Assembly (NCBI RefSeq): GCF_016865445.1 | Contig: NZ_AP024412.1 | Location: forward strand, 1,674,001-1,738,000 | Direction of reading: 5' to 3' | DNA length: 64,000 nucleotides | Source: Mariniplasma anaerobium | GTDB taxonomy: Bacteria > Bacillota_I > Bacilli_A > Acholeplasmatales > Acholeplasmataceae | Shown: positions 20,101-28,901 of the stretch, in pieces | Numbering within the stretch: the first letter of the stretch is position 1 | How the letters are laid out: every line of letters starts with the position of its first letter | Notes under the pieces: model-generated | Database searches by the model: none | Told to the model about the DNA's origin: nothing | What the model saw: the letters and a program-made list of their open reading frames with translations, nothing else | Made by a program: the position numbers and the translations under genes

Positions 20101-20270
20101 ATGATGGAGATGTGGATCAAGGTATGCTTCAACTAGGATCTAATGATGAAGCAGGGCCAGGTACAAATATTCCACTATTCTATAGTGATGGAACAAAAAT
20201 TAATATTAGTATTAATCTTATATCAGAAGATTCTGATTTTGTAGAACTCTCAATAGATTTCTTAGATTGA
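17169..20270 (+). CDS. Large lipoprotein: DUF5011 repeats, LRRs and M6-type metalloprotease domain
   Basis: I choose the ATG at 17169 (AAGG 8 nt upstream) over the in-frame ATG at 17148, which coincides with the likely transcription start. A signal peptide ends in lipobox LSSC, followed by an Asp/Thr/Pro repeat linker. Two Ig-like DUF5011 domains follow (about 50-205), then leucine-rich repeats of the LxxLxxLxLxxNxIxDL type (about 300-480). The C-terminal half has the zinc motif HEMFH at 819-823 followed by GNWGIMDA, as in M6 (immune-inhibitor-A-like) peptidases. It is probably a surface-anchored protease acting on external protein. Repeats may bind host or prey surface ligands; that is inference. 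Confidence 0.85.
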   Translation: MRNHKFIKLMFVFILILLLSSCEYFPTVPPTDSTDPTDQTDPTDPIDITDTTSPMITLTGDSTITLNVNQSYEELGATCIDDTDSTCQIVIDDSNIDTSILGTYMVYYDATDANGNIANRVSRTVIIQDVIAPIITLHGEDTIFLDISDTYIDLGVTCSDNYDLVCDVTIDDSAVDMTTIGTYIVYYHAVDSSSNEMNIERTVIVEDHSDRILIIPTNDIIYHMLNEAWTYPAFYVPSIGDYTALRYDEVDPTTEGIYEMVYDISDELDNTYSLVYYVYVVSQMPLEKDVVVLENFYFTYPSIFLQLVVYDTNNDLILDDQEISNIISLDLSHLNIQDIDFIQQFTSLVSLDLSYNDIYDLDFMDSLDQLEDLNVDTNHIDYTDISVLTNNNVLKSLNLSNNIVQDLSFLDGLTHLENLNLNNNIIYDLSTIGSLPSLLLLDVSDNPTDDFDVILNFTNLESLNIDQTEIIDITGIQDLDALEYLTLNPNIEDYFDIDYLFNLSELNIPNFDTDLEYSYFFDYLESFGITVNVNSLTAFDTINPNIFLYDTSININSGETFDFDTLDYYIYDADDLYIYEGLVPDTSTSTLSIGNHIIMLSYTDLDGNTSSVEFSINVIDTYDLGNIVVFIRFADETTYVAPNTYTYYYDLFNGQTNSLKDYYLEVSNETYEIDTVFPSTDIVFYTDTYDRGYYQPYDRSKNRIGYSTDSQKHDREYALLSNSIYWLEASGLIDESVVLDYNNDGKVDVVTFLVSGQVDDWADLIWPHQYAFYDSYDGYGDFSNDAPSINGSYVFGYTFQLIGDSLEESEYFNLGVFCHEMFHVINATDLYHYYSDDDFSSVGNWGIMDATSATPSHMLLYMKEYYGGWEQDDFNVSTDGTYTLNVSTSLTDNLIIIDLGYSNEYLYIEYRTQTGEYEVNLPNEGVIIYRVDKDYEGDGNVEGYYSIDDIGLDEVFVFRPLTYDLSLYTNNDIYYIVDDGDVDQGMLQLGSNDEAGPGTNIPLFYSDGTKINISINLISEDSDFVELSIDFLD

Positions 20271-20295
20271 TATTATAAATTTAAAACTAAAAAAT

Positions 20296-20327
20296 AACCA
20301 AGTCGATTAAGACTTGGTTTTTTTTAT
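20296..20327 (+). terminator. Bidirectional terminator
   Basis: AACCAAGTC (20296-20304) pairs with GACTTGGTT (20311-20319), followed by T-runs on both strands. It separates the protease gene from the convergent end of the lysine fermentation operon and can serve both. Confidence 0.9.
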
Positions 20328-20329
20328 TA

Positions 20330-21079
20330 TTATTTTTTTATATGTTTATCTTTTAAAGCAAGAACTGCAAAACTAGCAACATCGTATGCATATTTTTTTG
20401 AACCAAAACCAGCATCATATCCTAATTCCTTAGCTAGCCCATGATTAATTCTAGCTCCCCCAATAATAACAATAAATTGATCTCTTACATTTTCAGCTTC
20501 AAGCAATTCAATGAAACTTGTTAAGTTTTGAATATGAACATCTTTTTGTGTAACAGTCTGACTGATTAAAATAACATCTGCTTTATGTTCTATTGCTTTT
20601 TCTAAAAGTGTTTCATTATCCACGGATCCACCTAAATTAATAGCCTTAATGCCTTTATATCTTTCAAGACCATAATTTCCATTATATCCCTTCATGTTCA
20701 TAATCGCATCAATACCTACAGTATGTGCATCAGTTCCTGTTGACGCACCTATAAAGACAAGTGGCTCACTAAAATTATCTTTAATAAATATTTCAACTTC
20801 TTCTTTACTCATAACATTTGATTTGACTTCTACAACATGAAGATCATTTAAATCTATTTGATGTTCTGCTGTACCATAGACAATATAAAAACTAAAGTTT
20901 TTTCTAAGTGGTGCACTATGCACCACTGCAGCATTATGAATACCCATCTTATTTGCAAATGCTTTAGCAGCTTCTTCACCTAGTGCGTTACAAGGTATAG
21001 GAAGTGAAAAACTTAATTGGATTTTTCCATCATTTAATGTATCACCGTAGGGACGAATCATTTCTTTATGATTTGACAT
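20330..21079 (-). CDS. kamE: Beta-lysine 5,6-aminomutase, beta (B12-binding) subunit
   Basis: The 249-residue protein contains DAHTVG at 117-122, the D-x-H-x-x-G motif whose His ligates cobalt of adenosylcobalamin, and a Rossmann-like C-terminal half ending with IIGGARIN. Length is close to characterised KamE proteins (about 260). With KamD it moves the terminal amino group of beta-lysine from C6 to C5 using AdoCbl and PLP. It is the last gene of the operon and overlaps kamD by 14 nt. Confidence 0.95.
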   Translation of the reverse strand: MSNHKEMIRPYGDTLNDGKIQLSFSLPIPCNALGEEAAKAFANKMGIHNAAVVHSAPLRKNFSFYIVYGTAEHQIDLNDLHVVEVKSNVMSKEEVEIFIKDNFSEPLVFIGASTGTDAHTVGIDAIMNMKGYNGNYGLERYKGIKAINLGGSVDNETLLEKAIEHKADVILISQTVTQKDVHIQNLTSFIELLEAENVRDQFIVIIGGARINHGLAKELGYDAGFGSKKYAYDVASFAVLALKDKHIKK

Positions 21080-22640
21080 GATTAGCCTCCTTCAAAGATT
21101 TAATAAAATAATCTAGAATAGGGTTTTGATAGTTTTTATGCTTTTCAAATACACCATCTAATCCTTTACCGCCTAATTTATGGCGAGATATGCCTGCAAA
21201 AACACCTTTTTCTAATGTTTGAAACATACCATCATCTTCTATTTGTTGTAATAATGTTTGTGTGCTATTTAAAACATCATTGGCTCTTTTAACTATAATA
21301 CCATCTGGATTATAAGTGATTTCATTTCCAAAATCTTTAAATGCTTTTTCAATATATGATGCATTGTCTAAAGCAATTGCTCTATCTGATATGAATGGTG
21401 TATGAATGGCTTCTGTCATCATACCTAATAAATGTATAGATTGCTTAGAAGTAACTGCAGCAATATTAAATAATGCATTTTGTACGGATCCCATAAAGAT
21501 ATCGCCAGTCATATGCTTTGTTGGTGGCATATATTTTAATGGGGCATTGGGAAATATTTCTCTTGCCATTTCAGCTTGAGCTAATTCATATAAGAAACTA
21601 TTTTCTATATCTGGACTAATCTCATATGCATGACCAAGACCCATAAGTGATTCATCCATTAAAGCTTTTTTAGCAAATTGCTCATTAATAAACTGTGAAG
21701 CTAGTACGGTATGTGCATGATCATAAGCATCTGATGTTGTTAAGTAATTATCTTCACCCGTATTAATTGTTATGTTTGCATAAGCACTTAAAACTCTAGA
21801 AAAATATTGATCAACAAATGTTCTTTGCATATTAATATCTCTAAAGATGATGCCGTAAAGTGAATCATTAAGCATCATATCAAGACGTTCGATTGCACCT
21901 AAAGCTGCAATTTCTGGCATACATAAACCAGATGCATAATTAACAAGTTTGATATATCTTTTTTCTTCTAATGACACTTCATCTAATGCTTTTCTCATCA
22001 ATTTAAAATTTTCTTGAGTTGCATAAGTTCCACCAAAACCTTCAGTAGTTGCTCCATGAGGAACATAGTCTAATAAAGATTGTCCGGTACTTCTGATTAC
22101 TGCAATAATTTGTGCACCCTTTTTAGCAGCAGATACTGCTTGCTTAATATCTTCATAAATATTACCTGTAGCAACAATTACATATTTTTCAGGTGTATCA
22201 GTTTTTGGTGTCAGTTTAATTTGTGATTCTCTAAAAGATTTCATCTCATCAATTTTTTTTATTTCTGGTTTATAATATTGTGTTAAATTGCTTAAATAAG
22301 CGCTTTTAGACTTATTTGTATATTTTGATAAATTCAATTTCTTATGAGATACTCTTTTAGCTATCTCCAAAGGAGACAATCCATATTCATGTTTTGCATA
22401 TGATATATAATGACAAATCCCTAATGATATATCAGCTTCTTCTTTAATATGATCAACCACTATATTGACTAAAGGAATACCTAACTCATTAACATCATCA
22501 ACTCCAAGTAAACGCAAAACAGCTCTTTCAACTGAGACAGTTGAATTGATGTCTATAAAGTTTTGAACTTGAGTTGCTATATGACTAGCATGCAATCTAC
22601 ATGTTTCTATTGTTTTTAAATCTAGATTTAATTTAGACAT
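21066..22640 (-). CDS. kamD: Beta-lysine 5,6-aminomutase, alpha subunit
   Basis: The 524-residue protein matches the large TIM-barrel subunit of D-lysine/beta-lysine 5,6-aminomutase in length and in conserved segments (TGNIYEDIKQAVSAAKKGA, TEGFGGTYATQENFK and GSVQNAL). It provides the radical chamber for substrate and PLP. A strong GGAGGAAG site precedes the ATG. It lies between the P-loop gene and kamE, with overlaps on both sides, indicating tight co-expression in the lysine fermentation operon. Confidence 0.95.
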   Translation of the reverse strand: MSKLNLDLKTIETCRLHASHIATQVQNFIDINSTVSVERAVLRLLGVDDVNELGIPLVNIVVDHIKEEADISLGICHYISYAKHEYGLSPLEIAKRVSHKKLNLSKYTNKSKSAYLSNLTQYYKPEIKKIDEMKSFRESQIKLTPKTDTPEKYVIVATGNIYEDIKQAVSAAKKGAQIIAVIRSTGQSLLDYVPHGATTEGFGGTYATQENFKLMRKALDEVSLEEKRYIKLVNYASGLCMPEIAALGAIERLDMMLNDSLYGIIFRDINMQRTFVDQYFSRVLSAYANITINTGEDNYLTTSDAYDHAHTVLASQFINEQFAKKALMDESLMGLGHAYEISPDIENSFLYELAQAEMAREIFPNAPLKYMPPTKHMTGDIFMGSVQNALFNIAAVTSKQSIHLLGMMTEAIHTPFISDRAIALDNASYIEKAFKDFGNEITYNPDGIIVKRANDVLNSTQTLLQQIEDDGMFQTLEKGVFAGISRHKLGGKGLDGVFEKHKNYQNPILDYFIKSLKEANHVKS

Positions 22641-23622
22641 ATTCTTCCTCCATCTTCATGACATTATAGACTGGTAATTCAATTGCTTTTCTCATTTCAT
22701 TCATAAACTCTTTTTCATCATAGTGATTTCCACTTGGACTAAATGGATTGATTGTTACACATAAAAGTGGGCATGTATGAATTGTAGATATATCAATCTT
22801 TAATTTAGTCATGTTTAAAAATTCGTGTTGTGAAATTAAAAGTTTTGTTGGGTCATCACAAATCAATGAAAACCCCATCATCATTTTTTGTGTAAAAAGA
22901 TCAATATATTTAGATGTGATCGCACCTTTGATATATACCCAATCAATTTCAGTGTTAGTTGTTTTTAAAATCTTTTTTAAAGTTTCTATTTTTTTATTGT
23001 TAAAATTGTATAATCCAAACTTGCTTTGAACAATTAATGAAGCACTAGGTATTTTTTTAAACTGGTAAGATTTTTTTAGATTAAAAAAATCAACAATCAT
23101 CTTAGTTTTTTTAATCGTTTGAGCCATGTCTGGACCTTCAGCAGCTCCAGCAGCTAATATAATCCCATCAATCACTTCAATATTCGCAAATGTTCTACGG
23201 TTAAACGCACCATCAATAAATATCTTATCAACATATTTTTTCATCAATCGAATAACTTGATTGAGTTCTTTATTAGTCGTTGGTCCAGCAATTACCATAT
23301 ACCCATCAGTTATAATCTCAACAATTAAAATATTCCCAAGTGCTGATGGCATTTTCGTATGCTCTAAAATTTTATAAGATGCTTTTATAGTTTCTAAGCA
23401 ACTAGATGCAGTTGCAACAACCATACCCTTGCTTACAGATATCTTAGGCTTTGGTAAAAAATTGACTTGGTCTAAGTCTTCTCCATCAAGGCCTATGGAT
23501 GTTAATCCTATTTTAATATCTTGATAAAGTTTAAGGATAGCATTTAGAGTTGTAGTCTTACCGCTATTTTTAGATAATCCTATAATCCCTAAAATATCCA
23601 CTTTATCAATAATTCTTTTCAC
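22633..23622 (-). CDS. P-loop protein of the lysine fermentation cluster (KamB-like)
   Basis: The 329-residue protein starts at a GTG overlapping the end of kamA. It carries a Walker A motif GLSKNSGKTTT at about 15-25 and otherwise no catalytic motif I recognise. A P-loop protein of unknown function, sometimes called KamB, occurs next to the aminomutase genes in other lysine-fermenting bacteria, and this is its likely equivalent. A role as assembly or reactivation chaperone for the B12 enzyme is plausible, because other AdoCbl mutases have NTP-dependent reactivases, but this is inference. The MutS-related partner (KamC) known from some clusters is not here. Confidence 0.65.
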   Translation of the reverse strand: MKRIIDKVDILGIIGLSKNSGKTTTLNAILKLYQDIKIGLTSIGLDGEDLDQVNFLPKPKISVSKGMVVATASSCLETIKASYKILEHTKMPSALGNILIVEIITDGYMVIAGPTTNKELNQVIRLMKKYVDKIFIDGAFNRRTFANIEVIDGIILAAGAAEGPDMAQTIKKTKMIVDFFNLKKSYQFKKIPSASLIVQSKFGLYNFNNKKIETLKKILKTTNTEIDWVYIKGAITSKYIDLFTQKMMMGFSLICDDPTKLLISQHEFLNMTKLKIDISTIHTCPLLCVTINPFSPSGNHYDEKEFMNEMRKAIELPVYNVMKMEEEYV

Positions 23623-24880
23623 GAGCTATCCGTTCTTTTCTCTTTAGATGTTCTGGTTCTAGAGAAATTCTATTACCTTCTAACAATCCACTAATACCAT
23701 CTAACTTATCATTTTGACAATCTTTACAATTACATTCTGATTTATAATTTTCAGGTTCACTATAAGTTGTAATAACGCCTTCAAAATTTCTAAGTATAAT
23801 TTTACCTGGCGCATGCGAAATAACATAGTTAGGCATCACAGGTATCTTTCCACCACCACCAGGTGCATCAATCACAAAAGTAGGAACTGCCATTCCACTA
23901 ATATGGCCTCTAAGTCCTTCAATGATTTCAATTCCTTTAGATACTGATGTTCTAAAATGTTCAATACCAACTGATAAATCACATTGATATAAATAATAAG
24001 GTCTAACTCTAATTGCAATCAAATTTTTAACAAGCTTTCTCATTGTATGAACACAATCATTAATGCCTCTTAATAAAACAGATTGATTGCCTACTGGAAT
24101 ACCTGCATCAGCTAATAAATCAATTGCTTTTTTACTTTCAGGTGTAATTTCATCAGGATGATTAAAATGAGTGTTAACCCAAATTGGATGATATTTTTTA
24201 AGCATATTCACAAGTTTTTCAGTCACTCTTTGTGGCATAACAACTGGTGTTCTTGTGCCAAAACGAATCACTTGAACATGATCAATTTCTCTTAGTTTCT
24301 TTAAAATATATTCAATTCTTTCATCACTTACCATAAAAGCATCCCCACCACTTAATAATACATCGTTTACTTCTTCGTGACTACGTATATATTCGATGGC
24401 TTGATCAATTTGACTCACCTTAAGTTCAGCATCTTTAGTTCCCGCAAATCTTCTTCTTGTACAATGTCTACAATATGTTGAACACATATCAGTAATTAAG
24501 AAAAGGACACGATCAGGATATCTATGTGTTAATCCTTTAACTGGAGAATCATGATCTTCTGCTAATGGATCCCATAAATCATTTTTACCTGTAATTAATT
24601 CAGATCCAAAAGGAATAGCTTGCTGTCTGATTGGACAATGAATATTATCAGGATCAATTAAGGTTAAATAATATGGTGTAATTGCCATTCTTAAATGTCC
24701 TAAAATATTTAGAATAGTTTTTTCTTCATTTTCAGTTAATTTGATGTATTTCTTCAAATCTTTTGCGCTTTGAATTCGATTTGATGTTTGCCATTTCCAA
24801 CTATTCCAATCCTCATCTGATACATGATTAAAATATTGTTTTCTTCTCTCTAGATGACTTTCATTTAAAATAGATTTCAT
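23606..24880 (-). CDS. kamA: Lysine 2,3-aminomutase (radical SAM, PLP)
   Basis: The 424-residue enzyme has the radical SAM cysteines C133, C137 and C140 (CSTYCRHC), the PLP-lysine segment PGGGGKIP near 340, and a C-terminal Cys cluster (CNCKDC) matching the zinc site of clostridial KamA. It converts L-lysine to beta-lysine, the first step of fermentation. It has a GGAGG site. The complete length and all cofactor residues suggest an active enzyme. Confidence 0.96.
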   Translation of the reverse strand: MKSILNESHLERRKQYFNHVSDEDWNSWKWQTSNRIQSAKDLKKYIKLTENEEKTILNILGHLRMAITPYYLTLIDPDNIHCPIRQQAIPFGSELITGKNDLWDPLAEDHDSPVKGLTHRYPDRVLFLITDMCSTYCRHCTRRRFAGTKDAELKVSQIDQAIEYIRSHEEVNDVLLSGGDAFMVSDERIEYILKKLREIDHVQVIRFGTRTPVVMPQRVTEKLVNMLKKYHPIWVNTHFNHPDEITPESKKAIDLLADAGIPVGNQSVLLRGINDCVHTMRKLVKNLIAIRVRPYYLYQCDLSVGIEHFRTSVSKGIEIIEGLRGHISGMAVPTFVIDAPGGGGKIPVMPNYVISHAPGKIILRNFEGVITTYSEPENYKSECNCKDCQNDKLDGISGLLEGNRISLEPEHLKRKERIAREKNY

Positions 24881-24889
24881 ATAAACCTC

Positions 24890-25924
24890 CTAGGCATAGC
24901 GTGTCATAAATAAATCAAATAGTTGTTTGTTTTGTTTCAATATATCTAACGTAATATTTGCATGATTCTTAGTGTATCCATTACCAATAATCATTGTAAT
25001 ATCTTTACCTATACCCTCTGCACCTAATGCAGCTTTAGTAAAGGAAGTTGCCATGCTAAAGAAATATACTGTTCCTAATTCTTTTGTACATAAAATAGAT
25101 GTCATTTCTGTGTTCTCTGTGTTTACTACATTAATTGTTAAATCTGCAAGTTGTCCATTGGTAACTTCAGATAACTTTTCATAAACTTCAACACTACTTG
25201 TTGCACTTTCAACAATGATTGAATCAAAAAAGTGAAGTGATTCTAATTGTTCAACTTGACTTTGTTTTCTAACAAGTCCAATAACTTTACCATTTGGACC
25301 AACTTGATTTTTAGCCTCTAGTGCGCATAGTAAACCACTTTTTCCGTTTGCTCCAATAATAAATACAGTATCACCTTTTTTAGCTAATTTTCTAACTTGA
25401 GCAGGTGCTCCAGCTACATCAAGTGCAGCTAAAACAAATTTTTCATCTAGATCATTTGGAATGATTGCATAAATGCCTGAATCAAATAATATAGCTTGGC
25501 CTTTAATTTTTACTTGTTCATTAGTAATATTAATTGAGATAATTTCTTCAATTTGAAGAGGTGTTAAAGATAGAGATACTAAAGTAGCAAGTTTTACTCC
25601 TGGTTTTAAATCTTTTCCAGAAAAGTCTTTCCCTACTTCTTTAACCATACCGATTAACATCCCACCACTTTTAGTTACTGGATTTTGCATTTTGCCTTGT
25701 TTCTTAACGATTCCTAAAATCATTTCCTTCATCAATTCTGTATCTTGATTACATGCCTCTTTAATTTGATGAAATGATGCTGAATCAATATTAAGTGTAT
25801 TAACTTCAATTAAACATTCATTGTCATAACAAATAGGTGTTGAATCAATCTTAAAAGCTGCTTGAGGTAAAATCCCCTTTGGTTCAATAACACGGTGTGT
25901 TCCATATTTACATAATTTTTTCAT
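24890..25924 (-). CDS. kdd: L-erythro-3,5-diaminohexanoate dehydrogenase
   Basis: The 344-residue protein has a zinc-less MDR-like architecture with a nucleotide-binding segment VFIIGANGKSGLL near 186-199. Its length and neighbourhood fit Kdd, which oxidises 3,5-diaminohexanoate to 3-keto-5-aminohexanoate with NAD+. It lies between kce and kamA, as in clostridial and fusobacterial clusters, and overlaps kce by 17 nt. Confidence 0.92.
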   Translation of the reverse strand: MKKLCKYGTHRVIEPKGILPQAAFKIDSTPICYDNECLIEVNTLNIDSASFHQIKEACNQDTELMKEMILGIVKKQGKMQNPVTKSGGMLIGMVKEVGKDFSGKDLKPGVKLATLVSLSLTPLQIEEIISINITNEQVKIKGQAILFDSGIYAIIPNDLDEKFVLAALDVAGAPAQVRKLAKKGDTVFIIGANGKSGLLCALEAKNQVGPNGKVIGLVRKQSQVEQLESLHFFDSIIVESATSSVEVYEKLSEVTNGQLADLTINVVNTENTEMTSILCTKELGTVYFFSMATSFTKAALGAEGIGKDITMIIGNGYTKNHANITLDILKQNKQLFDLFMTRYA

Positions 25925-26750
25925 CTTTCTTCTCCTTGATATTTAAAATTTCTCTTGTCTCTTTTGGAGTCGCTATCTTTCTGTTATATGTTTTAGCTAT
26001 GTCAACAACTTTTTTAACAAGTTCTTGATTGCCTTTAGCTAATACACCTTTTGATAAATAGATATTATCTTCTAATCCTACACGGACATGACCACCATGA
26101 GCAATTGATAATTCGGCCAACGGAAACTCATATCTTCCAATACCTGCAACACTAAATGTTGCATCTGCTGGTATACTTTCTCTTAGAAAATGAAAATCTC
26201 TTGCTTCTCCACTCATACCTCCATTAACACCTAATACAAAACTAAAATGCATTGGATTATAAATAAAGCCTTTTTTATTTAATCTCAAAACTGAATCAAT
26301 ATGCCCTTTTTCAAAACATTCTAATTCAGGAACAATTTGTCTTTCATGCATGACTTTTGCAAAATACTTAATATCATTTTCTGTATTAATAAATATGTCA
26401 TCCCCTCCAAAATTAAGAGTTCCGCAGTCCAATGTAGCCATTTCAATATTTAATTGAGTCGGTTGGAGTCTTTCATCCTTTTTCATGCCTACTGCCCCAC
26501 CTGTTGATGGCTGAATAATAACATCTGGGCACTTCTTTAATATTGCATCAATAGCTTCTTTATATCTCATTTTATCTTGAGTAGGTGTTCCATCATCATT
26601 TCTTACATGTAAATGAATGATAGCAGCACCAGCTAAATATGCTTGATAAGCTTGTTCAGCAGTTTCTTGGATTGTATAAGGAACATATGGATTATCTTCT
26701 TTTGTAACCTCCGCACCAGATATTGCGCATGTAATAATAAGTTTATCCAT
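25908..26750 (-). CDS. kce: 3-keto-5-aminohexanoate cleavage enzyme
   Basis: The 280-residue protein belongs to the BKACE (DUF849) family. It has [11 protein letters not shown] near 43-53 with the two zinc-ligand histidines, and [12 protein letters not shown] near the C terminus. Kce converts 3-keto-5-aminohexanoate and acetyl-CoA into 3-aminobutyryl-CoA and acetoacetate. Its placement between kal and kdd supports this specificity within a family of varied substrates. Confidence 0.93.
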   Translation of the reverse strand: MDKLIITCAISGAEVTKEDNPYVPYTIQETAEQAYQAYLAGAAIIHLHVRNDDGTPTQDKMRYKEAIDAILKKCPDVIIQPSTGGAVGMKKDERLQPTQLNIEMATLDCGTLNFGGDDIFINTENDIKYFAKVMHERQIVPELECFEKGHIDSVLRLNKKGFIYNPMHFSFVLGVNGGMSGEARDFHFLRESIPADATFSVAGIGRYEFPLAELSIAHGGHVRVGLEDNIYLSKGVLAKGNQELVKKVVDIAKTYNRKIATPKETREILNIKEKKDEKIM

Positions 26751-27135
26751 GTTTCACTCTCATCTTATCTTTAGGTACAATACATGTTCCTATAGCTTTT
26801 GTTGTTAAAACTTTTTCTTTTAAAACATCAGCTGCACTTGGATTGATATCAGGTCTTGCTGATATAATCTTATGACATGTAAACTCCATTTTTCTTGAAG
26901 TTGTTCCTACTTTAATAATTTCACCTGTAATTTCTATGAAATCTCCTGCATATAAAGGTGCAAGAAAATCAATAGATTCATATGCTCTAAATAATCCTTC
27001 ATCTCCATCATGGATAATAAGCAACTCAGTTGCTACATCTCCAAATAATGCAACAATTTTTGCACCATCAACAAGATTCCCTCCATAATGTGCATCGTGT
27101 TGACCTAATCTTAGTTTATGTATTACTTTTTCCAT
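26743..27135 (-). CDS. kal: 3-aminobutyryl-CoA ammonia-lyase
   Basis: The 130-residue hotdog-fold protein matches Kal in size and in the conserved start ([18 protein letters not shown]). It removes ammonia from 3-aminobutyryl-CoA to give crotonyl-CoA. A GGAGG site precedes it, and it overlaps kce by 8 nt. Confidence 0.92.
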   Translation of the reverse strand: MEKVIHKLRLGQHDAHYGGNLVDGAKIVALFGDVATELLIIHDGDEGLFRAYESIDFLAPLYAGDFIEITGEIIKVGTTSRKMEFTCHKIISARPDINPSAADVLKEKVLTTKAIGTCIVPKDKMRVKHG

Positions 27136-27137
27136 CT

Positions 27138-27788
27138 TTATACCTCCATGATTTTCACATCATCATAAATGAGTGTGGCTTCTGTTTGTTCTATGATCTC
27201 TTGAATTGAAACATCCGGGTGTCTTTCTATTAAATGTAGACCATCATCACATACTTTAATAACTGCAAGTTCTGTGACAATTAAATCTACAACTTTATAA
27301 GCTGTTAAAGGTAGACTACATATTTTTTTAATCTTAGCTCTGCCTTTGTTCGTATGTGTTGTTGCGATAATCACTCTTTTAGCTCCTGTAACCAAATCCA
27401 TGGATCCACCCATACCAGGAACTAATTTTTTAGGAATAATCCATGATGCCATTGAACCTTCTTCATCAACTTCTAAAGTTCCTAAAACTGTAAGATCTAA
27501 ATGTCCGCCTCTAATGATTGCAAATGAAGTTGCTGTATCAAAATATGCTCCATTATCTTTTATGGTTGCATATTGACCACTTGGATTTGTTAAGTTTATA
27601 TCAATTTCATTTTCTTGGGCTAAAGGTCCTAATCCAAGAATCCCATTTTCACTTTGAAGAAATACTTCAACATTTTCATCTATATAATTAGCAACCAATG
27701 AAGGAATACCAATACCTAAATTAACTAAATCTCCATCTTTTAACTCTTTAGCAACTCTTTTAGCGATAATCTCTTTGATATTATCCAA
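27138..27788 (-). CDS. atoA: Butyrate/acetoacetate CoA-transferase, subunit B
   Basis: I choose a TTG start at 27788 because GGAGGTGAG lies 8 nt upstream; a further in-frame TTG at 27815 has no such site. The resulting 216-residue protein has the [10 protein letters not shown] motif with the catalytic Glu near residue 47, which forms the covalent CoA thioester in class I CoA transferases. With the AtoD-like subunit it moves CoA between acetoacetyl-CoA and butyrate or acetate. It overlaps the previous gene by 8 nt. Confidence 0.9.
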   Translation of the reverse strand: MDNIKEIIAKRVAKELKDGDLVNLGIGIPSLVANYIDENVEVFLQSENGILGLGPLAQENEIDINLTNPSGQYATIKDNGAYFDTATSFAIIRGGHLDLTVLGTLEVDEEGSMASWIIPKKLVPGMGGSMDLVTGAKRVIIATTHTNKGRAKIKKICSLPLTAYKVVDLIVTELAVIKVCDDGLHLIERHPDVSIQEIIEQTEATLIYDDVKIMEV

Positions 27789-28434
27789 TATGCTCACCTC
27801 CAACAAGGTAATCAATAAAGTTATGTGGTGTTATAACCACTTCAGGATCTATAGCGTTAACTTTATGATCTACCATTGCAATAACCTTATGTGCTGCTGT
27901 TGCGATGATAGGATTAAAATTTCTTGCTGTTTTTGCATATGTAAGATTACCTAATGCATCAGATTGATAAGCGTTGACCAATGCAATATCCGCTCCAAGC
28001 GCTTCTTCTAATAAGAATTCTTTGTTAGCTACAGTTATCACTTGCTTACCTTCTTGAATAGATGTTTTAACACCAGTAGGTGTTAAAATCCCACCTAACC
28101 CGGCTCCATAAGCTCTAATTTGTTCAATTAATGTTCCTTGAGGCACTAATATGACTTCTAGTGCTCCTGTACTCATTTGCTGACCTGCAAAAGGATTTGT
28201 GCCTATATGGGATGCGATTACTTTTTTCACTTGATTATTCGCAATCAATTTCCCGACACCTTTATCAGGGTATCCTGCATCATTACAAATAATTGTTAAC
28301 CCTTTTACATTTGTTTCAACAACCCAATCAATTAGTAATTCTGGAGTACCACAAGTTAAAAAACCACCTACCATGATTGATTGATTATCTTTAATTAGCG
28401 ACTGAAATTCTTTCTTACCAATCCATTTATTCAT
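27781..28434 (-). CDS. atoD: Butyrate/acetoacetate CoA-transferase, subunit A
   Basis: The 217-residue protein has the CoA-binding glycine-rich start VGGFLTCGTPE near 22-32 and the usual subunit A core. It pairs with the subunit B gene that overlaps it. In lysine fermentation the pair activates acetoacetate produced by Kce, using butyryl-CoA as CoA donor. Confidence 0.9.
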   Translation of the reverse strand: MNKWIGKKEFQSLIKDNQSIMVGGFLTCGTPELLIDWVVETNVKGLTIICNDAGYPDKGVGKLIANNQVKKVIASHIGTNPFAGQQMSTGALEVILVPQGTLIEQIRAYGAGLGGILTPTGVKTSIQEGKQVITVANKEFLLEEALGADIALVNAYQSDALGNLTYAKTARNFNPIIATAAHKVIAMVDHKVNAIDPEVVITPHNFIDYLVGGEHIG

Positions 28435-28846
28435 GAACTTTTTCCTTTCTTGGCATCAGCATTGCTTCTCCCGTAAGCATACACTCATTATTTTCATCAA
28501 ATATTTCAGTTCTAAATATAACTCTATTTTTTTCCATAATGATTTCTTTAACTGTAACTAGTACTAAAAGCTTTGTATCTGGATATACGGGTTTTAAAAA
28601 CTTTAAAGACTGTGAACAATAAATAGTACCTTCTCCGGGGTACTCCATACCAAAAATTTTAGAAAATAAAGAACCAATAAACATTCCATGAACAATAGGT
28701 TTTTTAAATATAGTTGTTTTTGCATAATCCTCATTAAAATGAGCATCGTTCATGTCTTTTGTTAACTCCCCAAATGCAGCAACTTCTTCCTTCGTGATCA
28801 TCCTCTTATAGGACCTTTGATCTCCAACATGCATACTTTTAATCAT
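28427..28846 (-). CDS. MaoC-like (R)-specific enoyl-CoA hydratase
   Basis: The 139-residue hotdog protein carries the hydratase-2 signature D-x-N-x-x-H (DMNDAHFNEDYA) followed by KKPIVHGM, containing the catalytic Asp and His. It is the first gene of the operon, behind the riboswitch. It could hydrate crotonyl-CoA to 3-hydroxybutyryl-CoA, linking the two branches of lysine fermentation; clostridial clusters do not usually carry it, so the role is inferred. Confidence 0.85.
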   Translation of the reverse strand: MIKSMHVGDQRSYKRMITKEEVAAFGELTKDMNDAHFNEDYAKTTIFKKPIVHGMFIGSLFSKIFGMEYPGEGTIYCSQSLKFLKPVYPDTKLLVLVTVKEIIMEKNRVIFRTEIFDENNECMLTGEAMLMPRKEKVHE

Positions 28847-28865
28847 TTATATTCCACCTTTCCAC

Positions 28866-28901
28866 TCAAAAATAAAGAGAGCTGTTATAATAACAGCTCT
28901 C
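28866..28901 (-). terminator. Riboswitch-controlled terminator in the lysine operon leader
   Basis: On the minus strand GAGAGCTGTTA (28901-28891) pairs with TAACAGCTCTC (28887-28877), an 11-bp stem with a TTA loop, followed by TTTATTTTT. Its 5' arm contains the CTGT that should form the 3' strand of aptamer helix P1. Confidence 0.9.
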
